Below, piece by piece: positions 16,735 to 24,843 of a stretch of DNA of 64,000 bases. The stretch comes from Arthrobacter globiformis (GTDB lineage Bacteria; Actinomycetota; Actinomycetes; Actinomycetales; Micrococcaceae). Made by a program: the position numbers and the translations under genes. Position 1 is the stretch's first letter, and the number at the start of each line of letters is the position of its first letter. Under the pieces are notes generated by a model. It was not told the DNA's origin and did no database searches. It saw only the letters and a list, made by a program, of their open reading frames with translations. Where the stretch lies: contig NZ_QLNP01000095.1 of the NCBI RefSeq assembly GCF_003261175.1, positions 48,483-112,482 on the forward strand, read 5' to 3'.

Positions 16735-16968
16735 CTAGGCGGTGCGCTGCACCTGGGTGACCCGGCGGCGAAGCCAGAAGCGCCTGCCGCCGCCCACGTA
16801 GAGCCTGCTGCGCTCGAGTTCCCACTTGCCGTACTCCGAGTGTTCCACGAGCCGGCGCCGGGCTTCGGGCAGGGAATCCTCAGGACCGACGGTCAATACG
16901 AGGTACTCGTATTGCCGGGCATAGTCCCGTTCCCGCAGGACCGAGCTGGTAAGAAAATGTTCCTTCAT
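16735..16968 (-). CDS. DUF5703 family protein
   Basis: 77 residues starting MKEHFLTSSVLRERDYARQ, with GGAGAG ribosome site. The middle EYLVLTVGPEDSLPEARR and the C-terminal YVGGGRRFWLRRRVTQVQR match the DUF5703 proteins common in Micrococcaceae as I know them. It is a small basic cytoplasmic protein of unknown function. It is divergent from the acidic small protein gene; the two starts are 39 bases apart. Confidence 0.8.
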   Translation of the reverse strand: MKEHFLTSSVLRERDYARQYEYLVLTVGPEDSLPEARRRLVEHSEYGKWELERSRLYVGGGRRFWLRRRVTQVQRTA

Positions 16969-16995
16969 TGCTCTCCATTTTCGTCCTTTTCCCGC

Positions 16996-17001
16996 TAACG
17001 T
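16996..17001 (+). promoter_or_regulatory. -10 box TAACGT, leaderless-type
   Basis: TAACGT ends 6 bases before the ATG at 17008, the spacing expected if transcription starts at the start codon. Confidence 0.5.
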
Positions 17002-17007
17002 GAAGGC

Positions 17008-17286
17008 ATGAGCATCGATCCGCGTGTCGCGCTTCAGTCCCTGACTGCCGCCTTGGAAGAACACCTTGCAGCCGCCTCAGCCCGCCGCGGGGATGGTGAC
17101 CCTTCGGTGGAGGCGGCATTCTTTGCAGTTGCCGATGCCTTCGAAGTCTACGAGGACGCCCTCTACGAGGCCTACAACGAAGTGACGCCGCTCCAGGTGT
17201 TCGATGACGAGGAAGACGAAGAAGAAGACAGCGAAGTGGACGACGAGGATCTGGAAATCGTCGAGGAGAGACCCGGCTCGGTTTAG
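17008..17286 (+). CDS. Small acidic protein of unknown function
   Basis: 92 residues. Residues 1-65 are helical (SLTAALEEHLAAASARRG, then VEAAFFAVADAFEVYEDALYEAYNEVTPL). The C-terminal 25 residues are almost entirely Asp/Glu (DDEEDEEEDSEVDDED), giving a strongly acidic tail. I recall similar Arthrobacter proteins carrying the misleading name primosomal protein, but no primosome motif is visible. The tail could mimic nucleic acid or bind basic partners; the very basic DUF5703 protein is its divergent neighbour. Function unknown. Confidence 0.7.
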   Translation: MSIDPRVALQSLTAALEEHLAAASARRGDGDPSVEAAFFAVADAFEVYEDALYEAYNEVTPLQVFDDEEDEEEDSEVDDEDLEIVEERPGSV

Positions 17287-17313
17287 ATCCGGGCCTATCC
17301 GGACCCGGCCCGG

Positions 17314-18252
17314 CTAAGCCAGGCTGCTGGAGACATCCTCCAGGGCACGTGCTATTTCCGCCGGCAGCGGCGTGAGCTGGGCATCGAGGATTTCCTTGAG
17401 CTGGACCGGCGTGCGCGCGCCAACGATCGCGGTCGCCACCCCGTGCCGGGACAGCAGCCAGCTCAGCGCCACATCCAAGGACGAGCGCCCCAGGCCGCGG
17501 GCGGCCATGGCAACAGCTTCGACCACCTGCGACGCGGGCTGCTCAAGGTAAGGCTCCACGTAAGTGGCCAGCCGTGTACCCGCTGCCCTGGAATCGGAAG
17601 GCACATGTCCGCGATACTTGCCAGTGAGCACGCCGCGGCCCAGCGGCCCCCACGCCATCAGTCCCAGGCCAGCATCCTCGACGGCGGGAACAAGTTCCGC
17701 CTCGGGCCTGCGGCGCAGCAGTGAATACTCGGACTGGTTGGCGACGAGCGGGAACCCCGCGACGGCGGCCGCCTTAGCGGTCTGCCAGCCGTTGTAGTTG
17801 GCGATTCCCGCATAGCGTGCCCGTCCGCTTCGGACGGCGAAGTCAAGGGCGGACAACGTCTCCTCGAGCGGGACGTTGGGGTCCCAGGCCTGTGCGAGCC
17901 ACAGGTCGACGTAGTCGGTCCCAAGGCGCGCCAGGCTGGCTTCCAGCCCGGACAGCATCGCGTTGCGGGATGCGTCCACCCGCTGCCGCCCGTCCGACGG
18001 CGACACCCCGGCTTTGGTGGAGATGACCACTTCCGTGCGGGAGACGACGTCGCCGAGCATCGACCCAAGCATGGCTTCGGCCTGGCCGTCGGCGTAGGAG
18101 GCCGCGGTATCCACCAGGGTTCCGCCGGCGTCCACGAACGTGCGCAGCAGCTCCGAGGCATCCTGCTCATCCGTTTCACGGGACCACGACATTGTGCCCA
18201 AGGAGAGCGATGACGCGCGGAGCCCACTGTTGCCTATGTAACGCTGCTGCAT
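17314..18252 (-). CDS. Aldo/keto reductase
   Basis: 312 residues. The AKR (beta/alpha)8 signatures are present: MQQRYIGNSGLRAS at the start, DTAASYADGQAEAMLG with catalytic Asp and Tyr, VVISTKAG with catalytic Lys, and GLMAWGPLGRGVLTGKY plus VGARTPVQLKE in the cofactor-binding C-terminus. Enzymes of this group reduce aldehydes or ketones with NADPH; many are named after voltage-gated potassium channel beta subunits. Substrate unknown. It is divergent from uppP, and both have leaderless-type -10 boxes in the 50-base gap. Confidence 0.88.
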   Translation of the reverse strand: MQQRYIGNSGLRASSLSLGTMSWSRETDEQDASELLRTFVDAGGTLVDTAASYADGQAEAMLGSMLGDVVSRTEVVISTKAGVSPSDGRQRVDASRNAMLSGLEASLARLGTDYVDLWLAQAWDPNVPLEETLSALDFAVRSGRARYAGIANYNGWQTAKAAAVAGFPLVANQSEYSLLRRRPEAELVPAVEDAGLGLMAWGPLGRGVLTGKYRGHVPSDSRAAGTRLATYVEPYLEQPASQVVEAVAMAARGLGRSSLDVALSWLLSRHGVATAIVGARTPVQLKEILDAQLTPLPAEIARALEDVSSSLA

Positions 18253-18259
18253 AGCAGTT

Positions 18260-18265
18260 AGCTTA
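18260..18265 (-). promoter_or_regulatory. -10 box TAAGCT, leaderless-type
   Basis: On the reverse strand TAAGCT ends 7 bases before the ATG of the aldo/keto reductase. Confidence 0.5.
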
Positions 18266-18290
18266 CGGGGAAACCACCCGCATCATGACG

Positions 18291-18296
18291 TAGGGT
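18291..18296 (+). promoter_or_regulatory. -10 box TAGGGT, leaderless-type
   Basis: TAGGGT ends 6 bases before the GTG start of uppP; no ribosome site lies between. Confidence 0.55.
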
Positions 18297-18302
18297 CTTA
18301 GC

Positions 18303-19136
18303 GTGAACTGGATTGAAGCGGCCCTGCTGGGTCTTGTGCAGGGACTGACCGAATTCCTACCTATTTCGTCGAGCGCCCACCTCCGGATCGTAGGCTCGTT
18401 CCTGCCGAACGCGGCTGACCCCGGCGCGGCCTTTACCGCCATCACGCAGCTCGGCACGGAGACCGCCGTGATCGTCTACTTCTGGCGGGACATCGTCCGG
18501 ATCGTGAAAGCCTGGTTCGGCTCCCTGTCCGGACGGGTCTCCCGCCAGGACCCCGACGCCCGGATGGGCTGGCTGGTGATCCTGGGCAGCCTGCCCATCA
18601 TCGTCCTGGGCCTGCTGTTCCAGGACCAGATCGAATCCGTCCTGCGCAGCCTCTGGATCGTTGCCACCATGCTCATCGTTTTCGGCCTCATCCTGGCCGT
18701 GGCCGACGCCATCGGCAAGCAGGACCGCGACCTCTCCGGGCTCACCTACAAGCACGGCATCCTCTACGGCTTCGCCCAGGCCATGGCCCTGATTCCCGGG
18801 GTTTCCCGCTCTGGCGGCACCATCACCGCAGGTCTCCTCATGGGGTACACCCGTGAAGCGGCCGCCCGGTACTCCTTCCTCCTCGCCATCCCGGCCGTCT
18901 TCGGCAGCGGCCTCTACCAGCTGTTCAAGGTGGTCGCCAAGGACGGAGCGAGCGGCCCGTTCGGACTGGGGGAGACGGCCCTGGCAACAGTGATCGCCTT
19001 CGTCGTCGGCTACGTCATCATCGGGTGGTTCCTGAAGTTCATCTCAACGCGCAGCTACCGGCTGTTTGTCTGGTACCGCATCTTCCTTGGCCTCGCCCTG
19101 TACCTCCTGCTCGGTTTCAATGTCATCAGCGCCTAG
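18303..19136 (+). CDS. uppP: Undecaprenyl-diphosphatase UppP (BacA)
   Basis: 277 residues from GTG. UppP dephosphorylates undecaprenyl diphosphate on the membrane so that the lipid carrier can be reused for peptidoglycan synthesis; overexpression gives bacitracin resistance in known cases. Both active-site motifs are present: [14 protein letters not shown] (about 15-28) with the essential Glu and Ser residues, and PGVSRSGGT (about 163-171). About eight hydrophobic segments make a polytopic membrane protein of normal length. The mshC start lies 16 bases after its stop, with an independent -10 box in the gap. Confidence 0.95.
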   Translation: MNWIEAALLGLVQGLTEFLPISSSAHLRIVGSFLPNAADPGAAFTAITQLGTETAVIVYFWRDIVRIVKAWFGSLSGRVSRQDPDARMGWLVILGSLPIIVLGLLFQDQIESVLRSLWIVATMLIVFGLILAVADAIGKQDRDLSGLTYKHGILYGFAQAMALIPGVSRSGGTITAGLLMGYTREAAARYSFLLAIPAVFGSGLYQLFKVVAKDGASGPFGLGETALATVIAFVVGYVIIGWFLKFISTRSYRLFVWYRIFLGLALYLLLGFNVISA

Positions 19137-19139
19137 CAC

Positions 19140-19145
19140 TAGGCT
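19140..19145 (+). promoter_or_regulatory. -10 box TAGGCT, leaderless-type
   Basis: TAGGCT ends 6 bases before the GTG of mshC and begins 4 bases after the uppP stop, suggesting mshC is also transcribed on its own as a leaderless mRNA. Confidence 0.55.
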
Positions 19146-19151
19146 TGGTCT

Positions 19152-20435
19152 GTGAAGTCCTGGATCTCCCGCCCCGTGCCTGTCCTGCCGGGGGAAATGC
19201 CCGCGCTCCGACTGTTCGACACAACCGCACAGCGCGCCGTAACCCTGAATGCCGATGGCGAAAAATCGATGTATGTCTGCGGGATCACCCCGTATGACGC
19301 CACCCATATGGGACACGCCGCCAGCTACGTCGCGTTCGACCTGCTGAACCGTGCCTGGCGCGACGCCGGCCAGCAGGTTGCGTACGTCCAGAACGTCACC
19401 GACGTCGACGACCCGCTGCTGGAACGTGCCGAGGCCACCGGCGTTGACTGGCGCGAGCTGGCGGAGAGCCAAATCGAGCTTTTCCGCACTGATATGGAAG
19501 CCCTCAACGTCATCGCGCCCGATCACTACGTGGGCGCCGTCGAAGCCATGCCGCTGATCGTCCCCGCAATTGAACGGCTCCTGCGCCAGGGTCTGGCCTA
19601 CCGGGTTAACGGCACCCCGGGTGAGCCCGACGGCGATGTCTACTACGACGTCGAGGCAGCCAGCAAGCATGCCGTCGGCGTGGACGCCTGGACCCTCGGA
19701 GCCGTCTCCGGACTTCCGGAAGCCGAAATGCTTGAACTTTTTGCCGAGCGCGGCGGCGACCCCGGCAGGGCCGGCAAGCGCCAGGCCCTCGACCCGCTGC
19801 TGTGGCGCGTGGCCCGCGACGGCGAACCCAGCTGGCCCGGCGGCGAGCTGGGGGAGGGCCGGCCCGGCTGGCACATCGAATGCACCGTCATCGCCCAGAA
19901 GTACCTGCCCGCCCCCTTCACCGTGCAGGGCGGCGGCTCAGACCTGGTTTTCCCGCACCACGAGATGGGGGCCGGGCACGCGTACTCGCTCTCCGGTGTC
20001 CCGCTGGCCGAGCACTTCGCCCACGCCGGCATGGTGGGACTGGACGGCGAAAAGATGTCCAAGTCCAAGGGCAACCTGGTCCTGGTCTCCAAGCTGCGCG
20101 GTGCGGGTGAAGAACCGGCGGCCATCCGGCTTGCCATCCTGGCGCACCACTACCGGTCCGACTGGTCCTGGACGGCGGAAGGCTTCGACGAGGCCAAGGC
20201 ACGCCTGGAACGGTGGCGTTCAGCCCTGGCGGCGGCGCCGGCCGGGACCGCCACGGAACTGATCGCGCAAATGCGCGAGGCCCTGGCCAACGACCTCGAC
20301 GCGCCCGCGGCCCTGGCCGCCGTCGACCGATGGTCAGAGCGCGCACTTAACAGCGCCAGCGACAACGACGCGTCCGAAGCAGACCAGGCCCTGGTGCGCG
20401 ACGCCGTCAACGCCCTTCTCGGCGTCGAACTCTAA
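19152..20435 (+). CDS. mshC: Mycothiol ligase MshC
   Basis: 427 residues from GTG. MshC joins cysteine to GlcN-inositol using ATP in mycothiol synthesis, the main thiol buffer of actinobacteria. It is a class I cysteinyl-tRNA-synthetase-like enzyme. The sequence shows the zinc Cys in [15 protein letters not shown] (Cys43), the HxGH-type ATP site HMGH at 52-55, [18 protein letters not shown], and the KMSKSKGN loop near residue 300. Its length of about 410-430 residues, shorter than CysRS and lacking the anticodon domain, separates MshC from CysS. Confidence 0.93.
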   Translation: MKSWISRPVPVLPGEMPALRLFDTTAQRAVTLNADGEKSMYVCGITPYDATHMGHAASYVAFDLLNRAWRDAGQQVAYVQNVTDVDDPLLERAEATGVDWRELAESQIELFRTDMEALNVIAPDHYVGAVEAMPLIVPAIERLLRQGLAYRVNGTPGEPDGDVYYDVEAASKHAVGVDAWTLGAVSGLPEAEMLELFAERGGDPGRAGKRQALDPLLWRVARDGEPSWPGGELGEGRPGWHIECTVIAQKYLPAPFTVQGGGSDLVFPHHEMGAGHAYSLSGVPLAEHFAHAGMVGLDGEKMSKSKGNLVLVSKLRGAGEEPAAIRLAILAHHYRSDWSWTAEGFDEAKARLERWRSALAAAPAGTATELIAQMREALANDLDAPAALAAVDRWSERALNSASDNDASEADQALVRDAVNALLGVEL

Positions 20436-20440
20436 ACGCC

Positions 20441-20506
20441 CGTTTCGACGGTTCCCTGCGCGTACGACGTTCCGCAACGTCTAACGGGCAGGGAACCGTC
20501 GAAACG
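20441..20506. repeat. Perfect 19-bp inverted repeat downstream of mshC
   Basis: Arms CGTTTCGACGGTTCCCTGC (20441-20459) and its exact reverse complement (20488-20506), separated by 28 bases that include a smaller imperfect palindrome around ACGTTCCGCAACGT. It lies 5 bases after the mshC stop, between convergent mshC and the PAC2 gene. There is no T-run. It may be a bidirectional terminator or a REP-like dispersed repeat. Confidence 0.8.
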
Positions 20507-20529
20507 GCGGAGCCCAAGTGTCCGAGCCC

Positions 20530-21435
20530 CTAGGGCTTGTCCTTGCCCCGCCGCTTCAGGTAGCGCTCAAACTCCCGCGCAATGGATTCGCCGCTGGCCT
20601 CGGGCAGGTCGGCGGTGTCCTTCGCTTCCTCCAACTGCCGCACGTAGGCGGCAATTTCGGGATCCTCGGTGGCCAGCTCGTTGACGCCGCGCTCCCACGC
20701 CTCGGCCTCCTCAGCCAGCTCGTGCGTGTCCAGAGGAACCTGGAGCAGTTCCTCGATGCGGTGCAGGAGCGCCAGCTGCGCCTTGGGTGACGGGGCCTGT
20801 GCAACGTAATGCGGCACCGCCGCCCAGAGGGAGACGGTGGGAATGCCGGCCAGCAGGGATACCTCGGACAGCACGCCGACGATTCCGACGGGGCCCTCAT
20901 ACTGCGAGGCTTCGAGGTTCAGCCGTTCCCGCAGCACACTGTCGTCCGTGGATGTGCTGACCGGGATGGGACGGCTGTGCGGCACGTCCGCCAGCAGCGC
21001 ACCGACCAGGACCACGTAATCCACATGCAGCGCCTCGGCGTGCACAAGCAGTTCCGCTGTGTATGCGCGCCACTTATAGGACGGTTCGGTGCCCTGGATG
21101 AAAATCACGTCCACGTTGGTACCGGGGGCGCTGGCCTTGTAGATCCGCGTGGACGGCCACTTGATCTTGCGTTCTCCGGAGGCAGTGCGGCGGACCGTGG
21201 GCCTGGTGAACTGGAAGTCGTAGTACTCGTCGGCGTCTATGGAGGCGACCTTCTTTCCGCCCCAAAGCTTGTTGAGGTAACGGAGCGCATCACTGGCGGC
21301 TTCCCCCGCGTCATTCCAGCCCTCGAACGCAGCCAGCATCACCGTAATACGCTGGCCCTCCGGAACAGGCTGCAGCAACTGCTCCGCCTCAGGCGCTGTG
21401 CCCGGTTCGTTGGTGTCTCCGTCGAAGCTATTCAT
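20530..21435 (-). CDS. PAC2 family protein
   Basis: 301 residues. The PAC2 (proteasome assembly chaperone 2-like) fold is suggested by MLAAFEGWNDAGEAASDALRYL near residues 34-55, FQFTRPTVR, VIFIQGTEPSYKWR, and VVLVGALLADVPHSRPIPV. Actinobacterial members are cytoplasmic proteins of unclear function; eukaryotic and archaeal relatives help proteasome assembly, and this genome carries a proteasome 4 kb away, though a link is only speculation. The C-terminus is charged (FERYLKRRGKDKP). Confidence 0.85.
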   Translation of the reverse strand: MNSFDGDTNEPGTAPEAEQLLQPVPEGQRITVMLAAFEGWNDAGEAASDALRYLNKLWGGKKVASIDADEYYDFQFTRPTVRRTASGERKIKWPSTRIYKASAPGTNVDVIFIQGTEPSYKWRAYTAELLVHAEALHVDYVVLVGALLADVPHSRPIPVSTSTDDSVLRERLNLEASQYEGPVGIVGVLSEVSLLAGIPTVSLWAAVPHYVAQAPSPKAQLALLHRIEELLQVPLDTHELAEEAEAWERGVNELATEDPEIAAYVRQLEEAKDTADLPEASGESIAREFERYLKRRGKDKP

Positions 21436-21441
21436 CCCTTC

Positions 21442-21447
21442 ACCCTA
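21442..21447 (-). promoter_or_regulatory. -10 box TAGGGT, leaderless-type
   Basis: On the reverse strand TAGGGT ends 6 bases before the ATG of the PAC2 gene; the spacer GAAGGG could also serve as a poor ribosome site. Confidence 0.5.
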
Positions 21448-21621
21448 CGTCCACAAGCGTTGCTGTTGCATAGAACGAACCGCCGCAGATCCGGACTAAC
21501 CCTCGTCCCTGCCGGTCGTCCCTGCTGATCATCCATGCTCATCATCCCTGCGGGCGAAGCGCTGATATTCGCCGACGGCGTACGGCCGGGGCACGCGGCA
21601 GGGCGCCGCCGGGCGGCCCGG

Positions 21622-21627
21622 TACAGT
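21622..21627 (+). promoter_or_regulatory. -10 box TACAGT, leaderless-type
   Basis: TACAGT ends 7 bases before the ATG at 21635. It overlaps an in-frame GTG at 21626, which argues for the ATG as true start. Confidence 0.5.
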
Positions 21628-21634
21628 GGAAAGC

Positions 21635-22363
21635 ATGGAATCCGCCGCCACTCAGCCCTTGCTCAAAGCCGTTTTATGGGACATGGACGGCACCATCGTT
21701 GACACCGAACCCTACTGGATCGAAGCCGAACACAACCTTGTCGAGTCGTACGGGGGGACATGGTCGCACGAACAGGCCATGCAGCTCGTAGGGCAATCCC
21801 TGGTCCACTCGGCCGGCATCCTCCAGCGGGCCGGCGTGCGCCTGGAGATCCGCGAGATCATCGACACCCTTACCGGCCAGGTCATCAGCCGAGTCCGCGA
21901 GAACGTGCCGTGGCGCCCGGGGGCCCGGGAACTGCTGGATGAACTTTTCACCGCCGGCGTGCGTTGTGCCCTTGTGACCATGTCAGAGGCACCGCTGGCC
22001 CGCGAGATCGTGGCGAGCCTTCCCCGGAACTACTTCGAGTTCCTTGTTACCGGCGACACCGTAACGCAGGGCAAACCGCACCCCGAGGCATACCTCAAGG
22101 CTGTGGACCTGCTGAAGCAGCAGGATCCTGAGCTCACCGTCGACCACTGCGTGGCGCTGGAGGACTCGGAACCGGGTGCTGCCGCGGCCGTGGCATCAGG
22201 CGCAGTGACCGTGGCCATTCCGCACCTCATGCCGCTGCCGGACGATGCACGCAGAACCACCTGGGATACCCTCGCGGACCGCACCGTGGCCGAACTCGAG
22301 GAGCTGGTCAGGCTCCGTCTCGGCTCGCGCGAACCTGCGGCAACCTTCGAGAACGTGAATTAA
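21635..22363 (+). CDS. HAD family hydrolase (beta-phosphoglucomutase-like)
   Basis: 242 residues. HAD motif I is LWDMDGTIVDTEP with nucleophile and acid/base Asp; motif II is VTMSEAPL; motif III Lys is in TQGKPHPEAYLKA; motif IV is ALEDSEPGAAAAVASG. The helical cap between motif I and II identifies subfamily IA. Enzymes of this group are phosphatases or phosphomutases acting on sugar phosphates and similar metabolites; substrate not predictable. The site-2 protease gene starts 12 bases downstream. Confidence 0.88.
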   Translation: MESAATQPLLKAVLWDMDGTIVDTEPYWIEAEHNLVESYGGTWSHEQAMQLVGQSLVHSAGILQRAGVRLEIREIIDTLTGQVISRVRENVPWRPGARELLDELFTAGVRCALVTMSEAPLAREIVASLPRNYFEFLVTGDTVTQGKPHPEAYLKAVDLLKQQDPELTVDHCVALEDSEPGAAAAVASGAVTVAIPHLMPLPDDARRTTWDTLADRTVAELEELVRLRLGSREPAATFENVN

Positions 22364-22375
22364 GGAGCCCGGAAC

Positions 22376-23563
22376 GTGTCTGATCCCGCGGGATCCGGTC
22401 AGCAGAACCCGAACCAGCAGCCGCCCACCAACGTGCAGACCAAAAACAACCGCCGCGAGGGTATTCCGCTCGGCAGGATCGCCGGCATACCCATCGTGCT
22501 GGCCTACTCGTGGTTCATCATCGCCGCGTTCACGGTGATTGCGTACGGGCCGGTCCTGCAGCATGGGACCCCTTCTTTGGGCATCGGGGCGTACTACGTG
22601 GCATTCGCCTACGCGGTCCTGCTTCTGCTGTCAGTGCTTGTCCATGAGCTCGCGCATGCGCTGACGGCCAAGATCTACGGCTGGCCCAGCGAGAAAATCG
22701 TGCTCAACCTCTGGGGCGGCCACACCCAGTTTGAAAGCTTCACGGCCACACCCGGACGGTCCGTGCTGGTGGCCATGGCCGGGCCCGCCGCCAACTTCGT
22801 GCTGGCCGGGGCGGCCTGGCTGGTGATCTCCTCGGGCGGCCTGTCCGGCGTAGCGGACACGCTCCTGAACATCTTCTTCTGGGCGAACCTCGTGATCGGC
22901 ATCTTCAACGTGCTGCCAGGGCTGCCGCTGGACGGCGGCCGCCTGGTGGAATCCGCTGTATGGAAGGCCACCGGCAGCCACGCCAAAGGCACCGTCGCTG
23001 CCGGCTGGGGCGGACGCGTCATCGCCATCGCCCTGGGCTCGTGGTTCATCGTCCGGCCGCTGCTCAGCGGAGACGTACCGGACACCAGCATGCTGCTCAT
23101 CACTGTTCTGGTCGGCGGCTTCCTCTGGATGGGCGCATCAGCGTCAATCCAGCAGGGCCGCCTGCGCAGCCGGCTCCACCTGGTGAGCGCCGCCGCATTG
23201 GCCGAACCCGCCGTCGGCCTTTCCGACGCCGGGAGCGTCGGCGACGTCCTCCGGGCATCAGCAGGCGGGCGGACCGCCGTCGTGCTCTGCGGTCCCGACG
23301 GCAGGCCAAGCGGCGTGGTAGACCCCGCAGCCCTGGCCGCGGTACCCGCCGCCGTGGCCGGCACCACCCCCGCCGGAGCGGTGGCCTACCCGCTCGGTGC
23401 CGGCGCGTATGTGCCGGAATGGTCCAAAGGCCAGGAGCTGCTCCAGTACCTGGCACAGCTCGAGGGACACGACTACGCGGTGGTTGACCACAACGGCCGG
23501 GTCACCGGCCTGCTGCGGCAGTCCACCGTGGTGACCGCCATAACAGGCAAGGCCCCCCGCTAA
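22376..23563 (+). CDS. Site-2 protease family (M50) membrane metalloprotease
   Basis: 395 residues from GTG with AAGGAG ribosome site. After a hydrophilic Pro/Asn/Gln-rich N-terminus come several membrane helices. The zinc motif HELAH lies in VLVHELAHALTAKIYGW, and the second motif is GLPLDGGRLVE with the zinc Asp, which is diagnostic of intramembrane M50B proteases. Residues about 285-390 are a soluble region resembling a degenerate CBS pair (VAYPLGAGAYVP and AVVDHNGRVTGLLRQS), as in SpoIVFB-like CBS-containing members. It would cut membrane-bound substrates; none is known here. Neighbours are a HAD hydrolase upstream and TrmI downstream. Confidence 0.88.
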   Translation: MSDPAGSGQQNPNQQPPTNVQTKNNRREGIPLGRIAGIPIVLAYSWFIIAAFTVIAYGPVLQHGTPSLGIGAYYVAFAYAVLLLLSVLVHELAHALTAKIYGWPSEKIVLNLWGGHTQFESFTATPGRSVLVAMAGPAANFVLAGAAWLVISSGGLSGVADTLLNIFFWANLVIGIFNVLPGLPLDGGRLVESAVWKATGSHAKGTVAAGWGGRVIAIALGSWFIVRPLLSGDVPDTSMLLITVLVGGFLWMGASASIQQGRLRSRLHLVSAAALAEPAVGLSDAGSVGDVLRASAGGRTAVVLCGPDGRPSGVVDPAALAAVPAAVAGTTPAGAVAYPLGAGAYVPEWSKGQELLQYLAQLEGHDYAVVDHNGRVTGLLRQSTVVTAITGKAPR

Positions 23564-23693
23564 AACACGCGCCGGCAGGGCCAGAACCGGTAGAGTTACG
23601 TGCCGGTCGTGAAATCGGCAGCGGGTGCACGGCGCCCTGCCGGACCGCCACGGTGCACGCCAACACAGCTTTCACAGGAGCGAGGACACAGTC

Positions 23694-24761
23694 ATGAGCA
23701 GCGAATCTGCCGCCAACGGAACCAGCACGGGCCTTTCCTCCGGCACTGCAGCCGGCACGGCGGACCAGCCGGCCGGCGCTGCCCGGCGGCGCGGCCCCTT
23801 CCGGGAAGGCGAACGGGTCCAGCTGACGGATGAGCGCGGCCGCATGAATACCATCAGCCTCGAGGCCGGCGGAGCCTTCCACACGCACCGCGGCTTCCTC
23901 AACCACGATGACATCATCGGCAAGGTTGACGGCTCGGTGGTGGTCAACAACGTCGGCCAGCAGTACCAGACGCTCCGCCCGCTGCTGTCCGATTTCGTCC
24001 TCTCCATGCCCCGCGGCGCCGCCGTTGTCTACCCCAAAGACGCCGCACAGATCGTCACCATGGCAGACATCTTCCCTGGTGCCCGCGTGGTGGAAGCAGG
24101 CGTGGGCTCAGGCGCGCTCTCCATCTCGCTGCTGCGCGCGGTGGGGGACCAGGGCTACCTGCACTCCTTTGAACGCCGCGAGGAATTCGCAGCCATTGCC
24201 CGCGGCAACGTGGAAACGATCTTCGGCGGCCCGCACCCGGCCTGGCAGATCTCCCTGGGCGACTTCCAGGATGAAGTGGTCCGCACCGAAGAACCGGGGT
24301 CCATCGACCGCGTGGTCCTGGACATGCTGGCACCGTGGGAATGCCTGGACGCTGTGGCCACCGTCCTGGCTCCCGGCGGCGTCTGGATCAACTACGTCGC
24401 CACTGTCACCCAGCTCTCCCGCACGGCGGAAGCCATCCGCGCTGACGGCCGGTTCACCGAACCGGACGCCTGGGAATCCATGGTCCGCGGCTGGCATCTC
24501 GAAGGGCTCGCTGTGCGCCCCGACCACCGCATGGTCGCCCACACAGGGTTCCTGCTGGTCACCCGGCGGCTCGCCGACGGCGTCACCGGCATCTCCGTAA
24601 AGCGGCGTCCGTCCAAGACCGACTTCAACGAAGAGGACGTCAATGCCTGGACACCGGGCGCCGTGGGGGAACGCCTGGTCTCGGACAAAAAGCTCCGCCG
24701 GGCGGCTCGGGACGCGATCGCGGGCACAAACGTGAAGGACGACCCGGAGATCACAAACTAG
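23694..24761 (+). CDS. trmI: tRNA (adenine58-N1)-methyltransferase TrmI
   Basis: 355 residues from the ATG at 23694, with a GAGCGAGG ribosome site. TrmI methylates A58 in the tRNA T-loop. The N-terminal part has RRGPFREGERVQLTDERGR and HRGFLNHDDIIGK; the Rossmann methyltransferase core has YPKDAAQIVTMADIFPGARVVEAGVGSGALS with SAM-binding motif I, SFERREEFA as motif II and VVLDMLAPWE as the catalytic Asp motif. It sits directly upstream of the proteasome genes, the usual position in actinobacteria (compare Mycobacterium tuberculosis Rv2118c beside the pup locus). Confidence 0.93.
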   Translation: MSSESAANGTSTGLSSGTAAGTADQPAGAARRRGPFREGERVQLTDERGRMNTISLEAGGAFHTHRGFLNHDDIIGKVDGSVVVNNVGQQYQTLRPLLSDFVLSMPRGAAVVYPKDAAQIVTMADIFPGARVVEAGVGSGALSISLLRAVGDQGYLHSFERREEFAAIARGNVETIFGGPHPAWQISLGDFQDEVVRTEEPGSIDRVVLDMLAPWECLDAVATVLAPGGVWINYVATVTQLSRTAEAIRADGRFTEPDAWESMVRGWHLEGLAVRPDHRMVAHTGFLLVTRRLADGVTGISVKRRPSKTDFNEEDVNAWTPGAVGERLVSDKKLRRAARDAIAGTNVKDDPEITN

Positions 24762-24843
24762 TCCGTATTTCGGATGTCGTCGGCTCTACCAGCCAACTTG
24801 GGGCTATCGTCTTAAGAAGAGCGCAGGAAGGGGCTGATGCATC

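Noticed and set aside
19152-20435. Cysteinyl-tRNA synthetase annotation for this gene
   Set aside because: Length of 427 residues, absence of an anticodon-binding domain and uppP neighbourhood identify MshC.
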